This document shows positions 1 through 6,218 of a DNA stretch of 9,281 bases, in pieces. The position numbers and the translations under genes are program-made. Within the stretch, counting starts at the first letter, position 1; each line of letters opens with the position of its first letter. Source of the stretch: Chloroflexota bacterium (lineage in GTDB: Bacteria > Chloroflexota > Chloroflexia > QHBQ01 > JADMIH01); NCBI GenBank assembly GCA_015478675.1, contig JADMIH010000151.1, forward strand, positions 1 through 9,281, in the 5' to 3' direction. The notes below the pieces were generated by a model. That model was not told where the DNA came from. It saw only the letters and a program-made list of their open reading frames with translations, and did no database searches.

Positions 1-50
1 ATAGTTTCGCAAAAAGGAATTATGAATTGGACCCACGTAACTCAAATTTC

Positions 51-164
51 TAGTTTACGATTGATGCATAACCGATCCTCTCTTATGCCTGAGAAGACGA
101 AGCACCCAGCAGAATCGTGAGGCATTTTGTGCCTGGAAATAGGGTTATGCATCAATCGTTAGTT
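51..164. repeat. MITE-like element with 17-bp terminal inverted repeats and TAGTT flanks
   Basis: The 17 bases at 57-73 (ACGATTGATGCATAACC) are the exact reverse complement of 143-159. The flanks read TAGTT at 51-55 and TAGTT at 160-164, which looks like a 5-bp target-site duplication around a 104-bp non-coding element (56-159, one unpaired terminal base on the left). The 69-bp interior has nested pairings: ATGCCT 85-90 with AGGCAT 120-125, and the small hairpin AGGCA-TTTTG-TGCCT at 120-134. No ORF is present inside. The right TAGTT shares its last base with the hutH stop codon, so an insertion here would leave the protein intact. The alternative is a large bidirectional terminator or structured RNA at the 3' end of hutH, although there is no clear U-tract. 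The inverted repeat is certain; its mobile nature is inferred. Confidence 0.55.
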
Positions 165-1789
165 CATAGCTCCGCGAAGTGGAAGCTGATCCCGCCGAAG
201 GCGGCAGAGGCCACAAGCTCCTCAGCCGCCGCGATGTATGGCTGGAAGTCTTCGTCTTTCTCCAGGAAGGGTATTCGCGAGCGCACCATCTCGTAGGCGG
301 CGCGTGTGCCTGCCCCCATGTGGGCTTGTGGGTCGGCTTTCAGACGGAAGTCAATCGCCTGGGCTGCCATCATAGCTTCGAGGGCCAGCACGCGGCTGAC
401 GTTAGCTACTATAGAGCGGGTGTGGCGAGCGGCGATAGGCCCCATGCTTACGTGGTCCTCGGTGTTGGCCGAAGTGGGGATCGTGTCAACGCTGGCAGGG
501 TGGGCCAGGCTCTTGTTTTCAGAGACGAGGGCAGCTGATGTGTACTGCACCATCATAAAGCCGCTATTGAGGCCGCCATCCTCGATCAGAAAGGCGGGGA
601 AGAGGCCGCCGTGCGCTGCTATGTCTACGAGCCTTGCCTGCCGCCGCTCGCTGATTGATGCAAGCTGGCAAAGAGCAGTCCCCAGGAAGTCCGCCGCTAC
701 CGAGATAGGAGCGCCATGGAAGTTGCCTCCTGACAATATGGCGGAGCTTTCTTCTTCTCCTACATCGCCCGCGCCAAAGACCAGGGGGTTGTCTTCAGCG
801 CCATTCAATTCAATAGTGAGCACATGGTTTACATACTCCACCGCATCACGGACAGGGCCGTGCACCTGGGGCATACAGCGGAGGGAGTATGCGTCTTGCA
901 CCTTGCCCACCGCCGTTTTTCCCACGCCATCCCCCGAAGGCGCACGCCACATGAGAGTGCTCCCCTCTGTAAGCCGGCGTATACGGGCAGCCGAGGCGAT
1001 CTGCCCATGCTGGCCCCTGGCGGCGTGTACGCGCGGGTCAAAAGCGGCGGGCACTCCCTGTAACGCTTCCAGGCTCATCGCGCCGATCACGTCCGCCGTT
1101 TCACACAGGGCATCTGCATCGCAGAGGGCCAGAGCGAGGATGCCCGACATAAGCGAGGTGCCGTTGGAGAGGGCTAGCCCCTCTTTGTAGGATAGCACTG
1201 CGGGTTCGAGCCTGGCCCCGCGTAACGCTTCACTCGCAGGCATAGAGTGCCCATTCCATTCAGCCTTGCCGCGCCCTATCATCGCCAAAGCCATGTGGGA
1301 CAGTGGAGCAAGGTCGCCGCTCGCACCGACCGACCCTTGCTCAGGCACATGCGGGTGTATCCCGGCGTTGAGCATATCGTAGAGGAGTTGCAGCGTTTGA
1401 GGGCGTATACCTGAATATCCGAGCGAGAGGGTATGCGCCCGGCAGATCATCATCGCCCGCACCACCTCCGCAGGCAGAGGAGGGCCAACGCCTACGCACT
1501 GGCTGAGAATAAGGTTGATCTGCAACTGCGCTAATTCGTCGTGGGGGATAACCCGATCCTTGAAAGCCCCGAATCCTGTGGTGATGCCGTATATCACCTC
1601 GCCGCGCTCCACAACGCGATCTACGATAGCTCGCGAGGCCGCTACTTTGCGCTGCGCCTCTGCTGACATGCTTACAAAAGGGCGGCTAGCGCCCTGGCCC
1701 CCCGAAGCTCTGGATATACGGGCTACGTCGCACGGGGTCAAATTAGGGCCGTCAGATATAAAGCTGTACTCGTGGTGCATAGGTTCCAT
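164..1789 (-). CDS. hutH: HutH-family MIO ammonia-lyase (histidine ammonia-lyase-like)
   Basis: This is a 541-residue member of the aromatic amino acid/histidine ammonia-lyase superfamily; histidine ammonia-lyase removes ammonia from L-histidine to give urocanate in the cytosol. The MIO cofactor triad Ala156-Ser157-Gly158 sits in GSVGASGDLAPLSH. Other family motifs are YGITTGFG (catalytic Tyr67), YSLRCMPQVHG (301-311), NPL (334-336), GGNFHG (354-359) and SANTEDHVSMG with Glu444, which favours the histidine type. Two points are odd. The selectivity pair, Ser-His in classical HutH, reads Ser96-Gln97, and the usual NQED reads NTED. The protein is also about 30 residues longer than typical HutH, with a loop around 276-296. 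The start is supported by GGGAGG at 1795-1800, five bases upstream; Met4 is an alternative. It probably shares a transcript with the kinase-like gene 57 bp upstream. No hutU, hutI or hutG is nearby. The superfamily is certain; the substrate is not. Confidence 0.9.
   Translation of the reverse strand: MEPMHHEYSFISDGPNLTPCDVARISRASGGQGASRPFVSMSAEAQRKVAASRAIVDRVVERGEVIYGITTGFGAFKDRVIPHDELAQLQINLILSQCVGVGPPLPAEVVRAMMICRAHTLSLGYSGIRPQTLQLLYDMLNAGIHPHVPEQGSVGASGDLAPLSHMALAMIGRGKAEWNGHSMPASEALRGARLEPAVLSYKEGLALSNGTSLMSGILALALCDADALCETADVIGAMSLEALQGVPAAFDPRVHAARGQHGQIASAARIRRLTEGSTLMWRAPSGDGVGKTAVGKVQDAYSLRCMPQVHGPVRDAVEYVNHVLTIELNGAEDNPLVFGAGDVGEEESSAILSGGNFHGAPISVAADFLGTALCQLASISERRQARLVDIAAHGGLFPAFLIEDGGLNSGFMMVQYTSAALVSENKSLAHPASVDTIPTSANTEDHVSMGPIAARHTRSIVANVSRVLALEAMMAAQAIDFRLKADPQAHMGAGTRAAYEMVRSRIPFLEKDEDFQPYIAAAEELVASAAFGGISFHFAEL
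165..182 (+). repeat. Short dispersed repeat CATAGCTCCGCGAAGTGG, copy 1
   Basis: This 18-mer overlaps the stop and last codons of hutH. It matches 5556-5573, just before the phosphate-transport operon, at 17 of 18 bases. A looser inverted version (core AACTCCGCCGAAGGGG) lies just upstream of the hutH start. Two near-identical 18-mers in 9 kb, one coding and one intergenic, suggest a short dispersed repeat, but no function is evident. Confidence 0.4.
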
Positions 1790-1801
1790 TTCCGCCTCCC
1801 T

Positions 1802-1819
1802 CCCCTTCGGCGGAGTTAC
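1802..1819 (-). repeat. Short dispersed repeat, diverged inverted copy in the hutH leader
   Basis: Read on the minus strand this is GTAACTCCGCCGAAGGGG, close to the AACTCCGCGAAGTGG core at 5559-5573 and 169-182 apart from one inserted C and end differences. It lies in the 57-bp spacer before hutH and runs into the purine-rich Shine-Dalgarno region. It may be a chance similarity or part of the same repeat family. Confidence 0.25.
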
Positions 1820-1846
1820 AACGTTAGCCCCACGTGTAACTCGTAG

Positions 1847-2356
1847 CTACTGATTCCACAGAAATGTGATCGCCTTTGACAGCACGTCGTCAGGAGAGAG
1901 GCCGTCGGTATGTATATAGAGATCGCAGTGCTCGCGGGCGTGGGCAAGTCGATTGTGTTGCGCGTCAAGCATGCTCTGCTGCCAGTGTGCTCCCCTGCGC
2001 CGCCTGATCGTGTGTATAGAGGCGTCAAGGTAAAATAGGAGGTCGGGGTTCTGGCGCTGCCACAGGTGAGGCACGCCTGAGTGCTCTTGCGCGCAAGCCC
2101 GCGCCCTGTAACCCTTCTCGCGCAGCCTACGCACCAGTGTAGATTTGCCTGCGGAGCAAACGCCTACGACCACAATCTGGCGTGGGGCTTGTTCGGTATC
2201 TAGCAAACTGTCTATTTGATGAGAGGAAGAAGTTCTTGCGTGGTAAAGAGGCGGCCGTAGCAGAGGCGCATGGAGATAGTCTGTGTTATCTAAAGATGTG
2301 GGTGGCACGAAATGGTGGTCAGACTCTCCCGACCTGGCTCTATTCTGCTTGTTCAT
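1847..2356 (-). CDS. Small P-loop NTPase, nucleotide/dephospho-CoA kinase-like
   Basis: This 169-residue protein has a clear Walker A motif, G65-V-C-S-A-G-K71-S72-T73, right after a hydrophobic beta strand (IVVVG). It is followed by QEHSGVPHLWQR (90-101), the strand PDLLFYLDAS (104-113) and a basic IRRRRG segment that resembles the lid of small AAA-type kinases. This points to a cytosolic P-loop kinase or NTPase that phosphorylates a small molecule; the substrate cannot be read. The first 60 residues are polar and rich in His and Pro, probably disordered, and unlike a kinase core. The start is supported by GGAGGGG at 2365-2371, eight bases upstream of ATG, and a promoter at 2392-2421. hutH follows after 57 bp, so co-transcription is likely. 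I do not recognise a specific family. The P-loop is certain and the kinase assignment is moderate. Confidence 0.75.
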   Translation of the reverse strand: MNKQNRARSGESDHHFVPPTSLDNTDYLHAPLLRPPLYHARTSSSHQIDSLLDTEQAPRQIVVVGVCSAGKSTLVRRLREKGYRARACAQEHSGVPHLWQRQNPDLLFYLDASIHTIRRRRGAHWQQSMLDAQHNRLAHAREHCDLYIHTDGLSPDDVLSKAITFLWNQ

Positions 2357-2391
2357 AACCTCGGCCCCTCCAAGCGTCGTTGCCCGCAGTC

Positions 2392-2421
2392 ATAGTAGCA
2401 ACAGACGCCGCATTTTGTCAA
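2392..2421 (-). promoter_or_regulatory. Sigma70-type promoter for the P-loop kinase/hutH transcript
   Basis: On the minus strand the -35 box is a perfect TTGACA (2421-2416), followed by an 18-bp spacer and TACTAT (2397-2392, 4 of 6 matches to TATAAT). Transcription should start near 2385. That gives a leader of about 29 nt carrying GGAGGGG at 2371-2365 in front of the ATG at 2356. The -35 match is strong and the -10 is moderate. Confidence 0.6.
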
Positions 2422-2513
2422 GGGATCACAGGCCCACCCATAAACAGATTAGAGGTGCAGGTAGCATAACTCCTGGCGGGGTTACATGGGTGTCCCTTGT
2501 ACTCCCCAACAAG

Positions 2514-2540
2514 AAAGCCCCCTCTTCCTTCATGGGAGAA
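2514..2540. repeat. Truncated copy of the hairpin repeat
   Basis: These 27 bases match 2572-2598 at 25 of 27 positions as a direct repeat 58 bp apart. Only the AAAGCCCCCTCT...TTCATGGGAGA half is present. The GGGGTGAGGG and GGGTATCTGTGCG parts of the full element are missing, so this looks like a decayed or partial copy. Confidence 0.6.
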
Positions 2541-2575
2541 CAACTGTATCTTCTGTACACTCACCATGCACAAAG

Positions 2576-2654
2576 CCCCCTCTCCCTTCATGGGAGAGGG
2601 GCATGGGGTGAGGGCGCACCGGCGCACAGATACCCCAAGAAGATTGCTCCACCC
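2576..2654 (-). repeat. Dispersed intergenic repeat, copy 1, with perfect hairpin
   Basis: The reverse complement of this stretch aligns with 9193-9281 in the same block order: GGGTGGAGCAATC, GGGGTATCTGTGCG, CCCTCACCCC, then the hairpin. The middle differs by a short indel and substitutions. The hairpin at 2577-2601 is a perfect 10-bp stem, CCCCTCTCCC with GGGAGAGGGG, around the loop TTCAT. It lacks a U-tract, so it is not a standard terminator. Such elements resemble REP-like or MITE-like families spread through many bacterial genomes. Confidence 0.75.
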
Positions 2655-2685
2655 TAAATCTGCACGCTTACCGGTTTGGCTTGCT

Positions 2686-2714
2686 TTGACACGCCCATGC
2701 CTCTGTGCTATTCT
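2686..2714 (+). promoter_or_regulatory. Sigma70-type promoter for the rmlA cluster
   Basis: A perfect TTGACA at 2686-2691, a 17-bp spacer and TATTCT at 2709-2714 (4 of 6 matches) precede rmlA. Transcription would start near 2721, giving a leader of about 40 nt that carries AGGAGG at 2751-2756. It excludes upstream in-frame start codons of the long open frame, which lie before or within the promoter. Confidence 0.65.
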
Positions 2715-2760
2715 GTGCGAGAAAATAGGGGGGCGGGCAAAGATCGGTAGAGGAGGATTC

Positions 2761-3825
2761 GTGAAAGGACTCATACTTAGCGGCGGCAAAGGCACTCGCC
2801 TGCGGCCTATCACCTACACCAGCGCCAAGCAGCTTGTGCCGGTGGCTAACAAGCCGGTGCTATTCTATGGTATAGAAGACCTGGTCGTCGCAGGTATAAC
2901 CGATATAGGCATAGTGGTCGGCGATACACGTGCCGAGATCAAGCAGGCGGTGGGCACAGGCGAACGCTGGGGAGCCAATGTAACTTACATCGAGCAGTCT
3001 GAGCCGTTAGGGCTGGCTCATGCCGTTATGGTAGCCGAGGGGTTCTTGGGCAGCGCTTCTTTCGTGATGTATCTTGGCGATAACATGTTGGAAGATCGCC
3101 TTGCTTCTTTCGTGGACGATTTCAGGAACAGCGACTGGAACTGCCAGGTGCTGCTCAAACAGGTGCCTAATCCTGAGCAGTTCGGCGTCGCTGAGCTGGA
3201 AGATCAACGAGTAAAACGCCTCATCGAGAAGCCTCGCGAGTTCGTGAGCGACCTCGCGCTGGTTGGTATCTACATGTTTGACAGCCATATATTCGAGGCT
3301 GTACACAATATAAAACCCTCCTGGCGCAACGAATATGAGATCACCGACGCGATCCAATATCTGCTTGATGCAGGCTATCATGTCCACCCCCGCGTGCTCG
3401 AAGGGTGGTGGATTGACACAGGCAAGCTCGAAGATATGCTGGCTGTAAATCACCTGGTCCTCGATAAGCTGATCCCATGTATAGAAGGTTTCGTGGATAG
3501 CGAGAGCCAGATCAAAGGCAAGGTAGTTATCGAGCAAAGCGCAGAGATCGTCAACTCGGTGATCAGAGGGCCCGCCATTATCGGCGCACGCACTCGCATA
3601 GTGAACTCCTATGTAGGTCCTTATACCGCTATCAACTATGGATGCACCATCACAGACAGCGAGGTAGAGCACTCTATTATCCTGGAAAACAGCCAGGTGA
3701 TAGACCTGCCGGGCCGCCTGGAAGATAGCCTGATTGGCCGCAATGTGGAGATAAACCGCTCGCCCATCAAACCAAAGGCGTATAAGATGCTGCTGGGCGA
3801 CAACAGCAAAGTTGGAGTGCTGTAG
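2761..3825 (+). CDS. rmlA: Glucose-1-phosphate thymidylyltransferase, long form
   Basis: This 354-residue enzyme joins glucose-1-phosphate and dTTP to make dTDP-glucose and pyrophosphate, the entry step to dTDP-deoxysugars, in the cytosol. The nucleotidyltransferase signature LSGGKGTRLRP is at residues 6-16, Lys23 follows in TSAKQLVPV, YLGDN (104-108) carries the metal-binding Asp, EKP is at 156-158 and GWWIDTG at 215-221. Residues from about 245 form hexapeptide-like repeats (left-handed beta-helix), as in the long StrD-type enzymes of about 355 residues rather than the 290-residue RmlA. The start is GTG at 2761, four bases after AGGAGG and just before the conserved N-terminal strand; the frame is open further upstream, but that stretch crosses the repeat and promoter. 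rmlB lies two genes downstream, which supports a dTDP-sugar role. Another NDP-hexose specificity is possible. Confidence 0.93.
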   Translation: MKGLILSGGKGTRLRPITYTSAKQLVPVANKPVLFYGIEDLVVAGITDIGIVVGDTRAEIKQAVGTGERWGANVTYIEQSEPLGLAHAVMVAEGFLGSASFVMYLGDNMLEDRLASFVDDFRNSDWNCQVLLKQVPNPEQFGVAELEDQRVKRLIEKPREFVSDLALVGIYMFDSHIFEAVHNIKPSWRNEYEITDAIQYLLDAGYHVHPRVLEGWWIDTGKLEDMLAVNHLVLDKLIPCIEGFVDSESQIKGKVVIEQSAEIVNSVIRGPAIIGARTRIVNSYVGPYTAINYGCTITDSEVEHSIILENSQVIDLPGRLEDSLIGRNVEINRSPIKPKAYKMLLGDNSKVGVL

Positions 3826-3866
3826 GCGCGTAGTGCATGGTGCGTATCGCGTAAGAGATTACGGGC

Positions 3867-3896
3867 GTGACATCTTTGCTCCTCAACTTACACAAT
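3867..3896 (+). promoter_or_regulatory. Possible weak promoter before the DinB-like gene
   Basis: In the 101-bp gap after rmlA, GTGACA (3867-3872, 5 of 6 to TTGACA) and CACAAT (3891-3896, 4 of 6) are spaced by 18 bp. A small hairpin, CGTAA-GAGA-TTACG, lies just upstream at 3850-3863. These could allow separate expression of the downstream genes, but chance is a real alternative. Confidence 0.3.
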
Positions 3897-3926
3897 ACCA
3901 GCGCGATGCTTCCAGGGAGGCAACCT

Positions 3927-4466
3927 ATGGATAAGATAGCTGGAGAGATAATAGAGAGGCAGACGGCGCTGGCTGACTTTGACCACGCGCGTGATGACTT
4001 TGAGAGCGCACTCAGCAGCGTGCCCAACGAGGCGTTAGACTACAAGCCGGAAGGCGACGACTACTCTATAAGCGACCTGGTGCCGCATGTCACAGGCTCA
4101 ATCAATATGTACTCGGTGTTGCTCGATCTGATGAAGGAAGCAGAATACCGGGAAGTGAAAATGGCGGGCGCTGTAAGCGACGACGAGCAAGTAGAAGCTC
4201 ACAAGGCCCCACAAGCCAGCGTTCCCCTCAGCGAAGGCGAAGGCCACAGGGCTAACCTTGAGACGATGGAAGCGGCCCACGACGCGCTCGCCGCCAAGCT
4301 GCGCGACCTTGAAGAGGAACAATATAGCGTGGCAGCCTCGGTATACTATCCTGGGGCCGAAGAGCCTTACCCAACGCGTGCTTCTGACATACTGGACTGG
4401 CTAACCGACCACTATCGTGAGCACGCCCAGCAAGTGCTGGATATGCTGGACGTAGCGCGTAAGTAG
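3927..4466 (+). CDS. DinB-fold (DinB/YfiT-like) putative metal-dependent protein
   Basis: This 179-residue, mostly helical protein fits the DinB four-helix fold. The three metal-ligand histidines expected for the family can be placed at His54 (SDLVPHVTG), His162 and His166 (TDHYREHAQQV). Family members include thiol transferases and damage-induced proteins of unknown function, and they bind Ni or Zn. The acidic linker 82-110 (SDDEQVEAHKAP...) is probably flexible. The start is ATG at 3927, six bases after AGGGAGG at 3914-3920; the frame stays open 20 codons upstream, but that ATG has no such site and overlaps the possible -35 box. It lies 101 bp after rmlA and 24 bp before rmlB, so it is probably co-transcribed with dTDP-sugar genes, an unusual placement. 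Its substrate is unknown. The fold is moderately sure, from motifs only. Confidence 0.72.
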   Translation: MDKIAGEIIERQTALADFDHARDDFESALSSVPNEALDYKPEGDDYSISDLVPHVTGSINMYSVLLDLMKEAEYREVKMAGAVSDDEQVEAHKAPQASVPLSEGEGHRANLETMEAAHDALAAKLRDLEEEQYSVAASVYYPGAEEPYPTRASDILDWLTDHYREHAQQVLDMLDVARK

Positions 4467-4490
4467 TGCGTAATATGAAAGGAAAAAACT

Positions 4491-5522
4491 TTGCAAAGGA
4501 TAATGGTCACTGGCGGAGCCGGATTTATAGGGAGTAACTTTGCCAGGATGATGCTTCAAAAGCACCCCAGCTATCAGATCGTGGTCTATGACAAGCTGAC
4601 ATATGCGGGCAACCCCGATAACCTGATGGACATCGCGGATAACCCGCGTTTCACCTTTGTCAAGGGCGATATAGCTGACCAGGCCGGGGTGGATGAGACG
4701 ATACAGCAGTTCGGTATAGACACCATAGTCAACTTTGCCGCCGAGTCGCACGTAGACCGCTCCATCGAGGAGCCAGGAGGGTTCATACAAACCGATGTAT
4801 ACGGTGTGTACGTACTCCTTGAGGCCACACGCAACTTCGGCCTGGAACGGCTGCTGCAAGTGTCTACTGATGAGGTGTACGGCGCTGTGCTCGAAGGCTC
4901 GTCCAAAGAGACAGACAGGCTGGAGCCGCGCTCGCCATACTCAGCCTCCAAGTCGGGGGGCGAATTGCAGTGTCTGGCCTACTATACTACATATGGAACA
5001 CCTGTGATAGTCACACGCGGCTCTAATACGTACGGCCCCTACCAATACCCTGAGAAGATGCTGCCTCTCTTCATCACCAACGCTATTGAAGGCAAGCCTA
5101 TTCCTATCTATGGCGACGGCAGGCAGGTGCGCGACTGGATGTATGTGCTCGACCATTGCGAGGGGATAGAAGCGGCTCTGCGTCGTGGCACACCCGGCCA
5201 GGCATACAATATAGGTGGGGGCAACGAGCGCGAGAATATCGACGTGACCTATCGCGTGCTCGACTTACTCGGCAAGCCGCGCACCCTCATTCACTACGTG
5301 CAGGACCGTCCCGGCCATGACCGCCGTTACTCCATAGACACCTCAAAGGCCCGCCAGGAGTTAGGTTGGCAGCCCACTACGCCATATGAAGAGGGGCTTA
5401 AGGCGACAGTTGATTGGTACTCTAGTAACCGGTGGTGGTGGGGGAAAATAAAGTCGGGAGAGTTCGCGGACTACTACGCCCGAATGTATGAGCAGCGTGA
5501 AGTGCTCTCCAAACATGAGTAA
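4491..5522 (+). CDS. rmlB: dTDP-glucose 4,6-dehydratase
   Basis: This 343-residue short-chain dehydrogenase/reductase of the extended type converts dTDP-glucose to dTDP-4-keto-6-deoxyglucose with bound NAD. The NAD-binding motif TGGAGFIGS is at 7-15, NFAAESHVDRSI at 81-92, the catalytic STDEVYG (Asp127, Glu128) at 125-131 and the active-site Tyr150-x3-Lys154 in SPYSASKSG. NTYGPYQYPEKM (179-190) and RPGHDRRYSID (273-283) are typical of the RmlB subgroup, so assignment within the family is firm. The likely start is TTG at 4491, with GAAAGGA at 4477-4483 seven bases upstream. The ATG at 4503 is only two bases from the next AAGGA, and starting there would remove four residues before the first beta strand. 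It follows the DinB-like gene by 24 bp. RmlC and RmlD are not present, so the final sugar cannot be predicted. Confidence 0.94.
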   Translation: MQRIMVTGGAGFIGSNFARMMLQKHPSYQIVVYDKLTYAGNPDNLMDIADNPRFTFVKGDIADQAGVDETIQQFGIDTIVNFAAESHVDRSIEEPGGFIQTDVYGVYVLLEATRNFGLERLLQVSTDEVYGAVLEGSSKETDRLEPRSPYSASKSGGELQCLAYYTTYGTPVIVTRGSNTYGPYQYPEKMLPLFITNAIEGKPIPIYGDGRQVRDWMYVLDHCEGIEAALRRGTPGQAYNIGGGNERENIDVTYRVLDLLGKPRTLIHYVQDRPGHDRRYSIDTSKARQELGWQPTTPYEEGLKATVDWYSSNRWWWGKIKSGEFADYYARMYEQREVLSKHE

Positions 5523-5548
5523 TCACAGGATACGAGTGGTCAGTCGTT

Positions 5549-5573
5549 CATAACTCATAACTCCGCGAAGTGG
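5549..5573 (+). promoter_or_regulatory. Tandem CATAACT heptamers plus short dispersed repeat, upstream of phosphate-uptake operon
   Basis: The 63-bp spacer between rmlB and the DUF47 gene holds two abutting CATAACT units (5549-5562), and the second runs into CTCCGCGAAGTGG (5561-5573). The last 18 bases match the hutH 3' end at 17 positions. A direct heptamer repeat in front of a phosphate transporter invites comparison with a PHO box, but the 7-bp period does not match the 11-bp period of known PhoB boxes. It may be an operator or just repeat debris. Confidence 0.3.
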
Positions 5574-5585
5574 TAAGGTAGGACT

Positions 5586-6218
5586 ATGGCCCTTTTTAAC
5601 TTCCTCAAGAAGGACGATACGAGCTTCTTCCAATGGTTTGAGGATGCTGCTAACAACTCGTTGCAAGCCGCAATAGGTCTAAGAGAGCTTTGCTACGATT
5701 TCCACAATCCTCTGGAGGCGGCCTCACGGCTGCACGAGTACGAACACCGCGGCGATGAAATCGGGCACCGTATCTACGAGCAGTTGAATAAGAGCTTTGT
5801 TACGCCGCTGGACCGTGAAGACATTATCAATCTCTATAGCGCCATTGACAATGTGACCGACTTCATCCACTCCGCCGCCGACATGATGGCGGTTTACAAA
5901 GTAGAGGTGGTGCCGCCCACGGCACAGCAGCTTTCCGACTGTATAGTGGGCTGCACTGAGGAAGTGGTCAAGGCGGTGCCTCACCTACGAAAGCGCAAAG
6001 AACTGGAGCTGATACAAGCCTCGGTTATCCAGATAAATAGCCTGGAGAACAAAGCCGACGACCTCTTGCGCGCAGGGCTGGCTGAGCTATTCTCCCACCC
6101 CGAAGATGTTATACACATCATCAAGTGGCGCGATATATATGAAGAAATGGAAGGGGCCACAGATAAAGCCGAAGACATAGCGGACGTGTTGCGAGGTCTC
6201 GTAATCAAAAATGCCTGA
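5586..6218 (+). CDS. DUF47/PhoU-like accessory protein of the Pit phosphate transporter
   Basis: This 210-residue, all-helical cytosolic protein matches the DUF47 family, PhoU relatives found next to Pit permeases and thought to modulate them. PhoU-type acidic metal-binding motifs are visible twice: EYEHRGDE at 51-58 and EEMEGATDKAEDIADVL at 186-202. The conserved TPLDREDI is at 73-80 and SLENKADDL at 152-160. Length is usual for the family (about 205-215). The start is ATG at 5586 with an AAGG-containing weak Shine-Dalgarno at 5575-5578. Its last 8 bases (ATGCCTGA, 6211-6218) are the start of the permease gene, so translation is probably coupled and the two proteins act together. rmlB ends 63 bp upstream, so read-through from the sugar cluster is possible. 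Confidence 0.9.
   Translation: MALFNFLKKDDTSFFQWFEDAANNSLQAAIGLRELCYDFHNPLEAASRLHEYEHRGDEIGHRIYEQLNKSFVTPLDREDIINLYSAIDNVTDFIHSAADMMAVYKVEVVPPTAQQLSDCIVGCTEEVVKAVPHLRKRKELELIQASVIQINSLENKADDLLRAGLAELFSHPEDVIHIIKWRDIYEEMEGATDKAEDIADVLRGLVIKNA

Larger units (their letters stand above)
2357..2760. other. 404-bp divergent intergenic region with two promoters and hairpin repeats
   Basis: This spacer separates the minus-strand kinase/hutH pair from the plus-strand rmlA cluster. It holds the minus-strand promoter (2392-2421), a truncated hairpin-repeat fragment (2514-2540), a full dispersed repeat with a perfect 10-bp stem (2576-2654) and the plus-strand rmlA promoter (2686-2714). Open frames run through it on both strands, but they are low-complexity, read the repeats and have no convincing ribosome binding site. 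I see no other gene here. The stretch 2422-2513 shows nothing recognisable. Confidence 0.7.

Noticed and set aside
306..1190. 294-codon open frame on the plus strand
   Set aside because: It is antisense to hutH, with no family motif or ribosome binding site; the lyase motifs on the other strand explain the region.
2514..2601. CRISPR-like pair of repeats with a spacer
   Set aside because: There are only two unequal copies, the second belongs to a longer dispersed element, and no cas gene is present.
2497..2760. 88-codon N-terminal extension of RmlA
   Set aside because: It runs through the hairpin repeats and the rmlA promoter; the GTG at 2761 has AGGAGG and gives the normal family N-terminus.
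2418..2813. 131-codon minus-strand frame in the divergent spacer
   Set aside because: It translates the hairpin repeats and promoter DNA into low-complexity Pro/Arg-rich sequence, overlaps the rmlA start and has no supporting signals.
3007..3672. 221-codon open frame on the minus strand
   Set aside because: It is antisense to rmlA, whose motifs cover the same bases; the translation has no recognisable domain.
4475..4537. 20-codon frame (ATG AAA GGA ...) overlapping the rmlB start, possible leader peptide
   Set aside because: It lacks its own ribosome binding site, and its GAAAGGA is better explained as the Shine-Dalgarno of the TTG start of rmlB.
5549..5573. PHO box for PhoB/PhoP
   Set aside because: The heptamers abut with a 7-bp period, and the sequence does not match known PHO box consensus; it is kept only as an unexplained tandem repeat.
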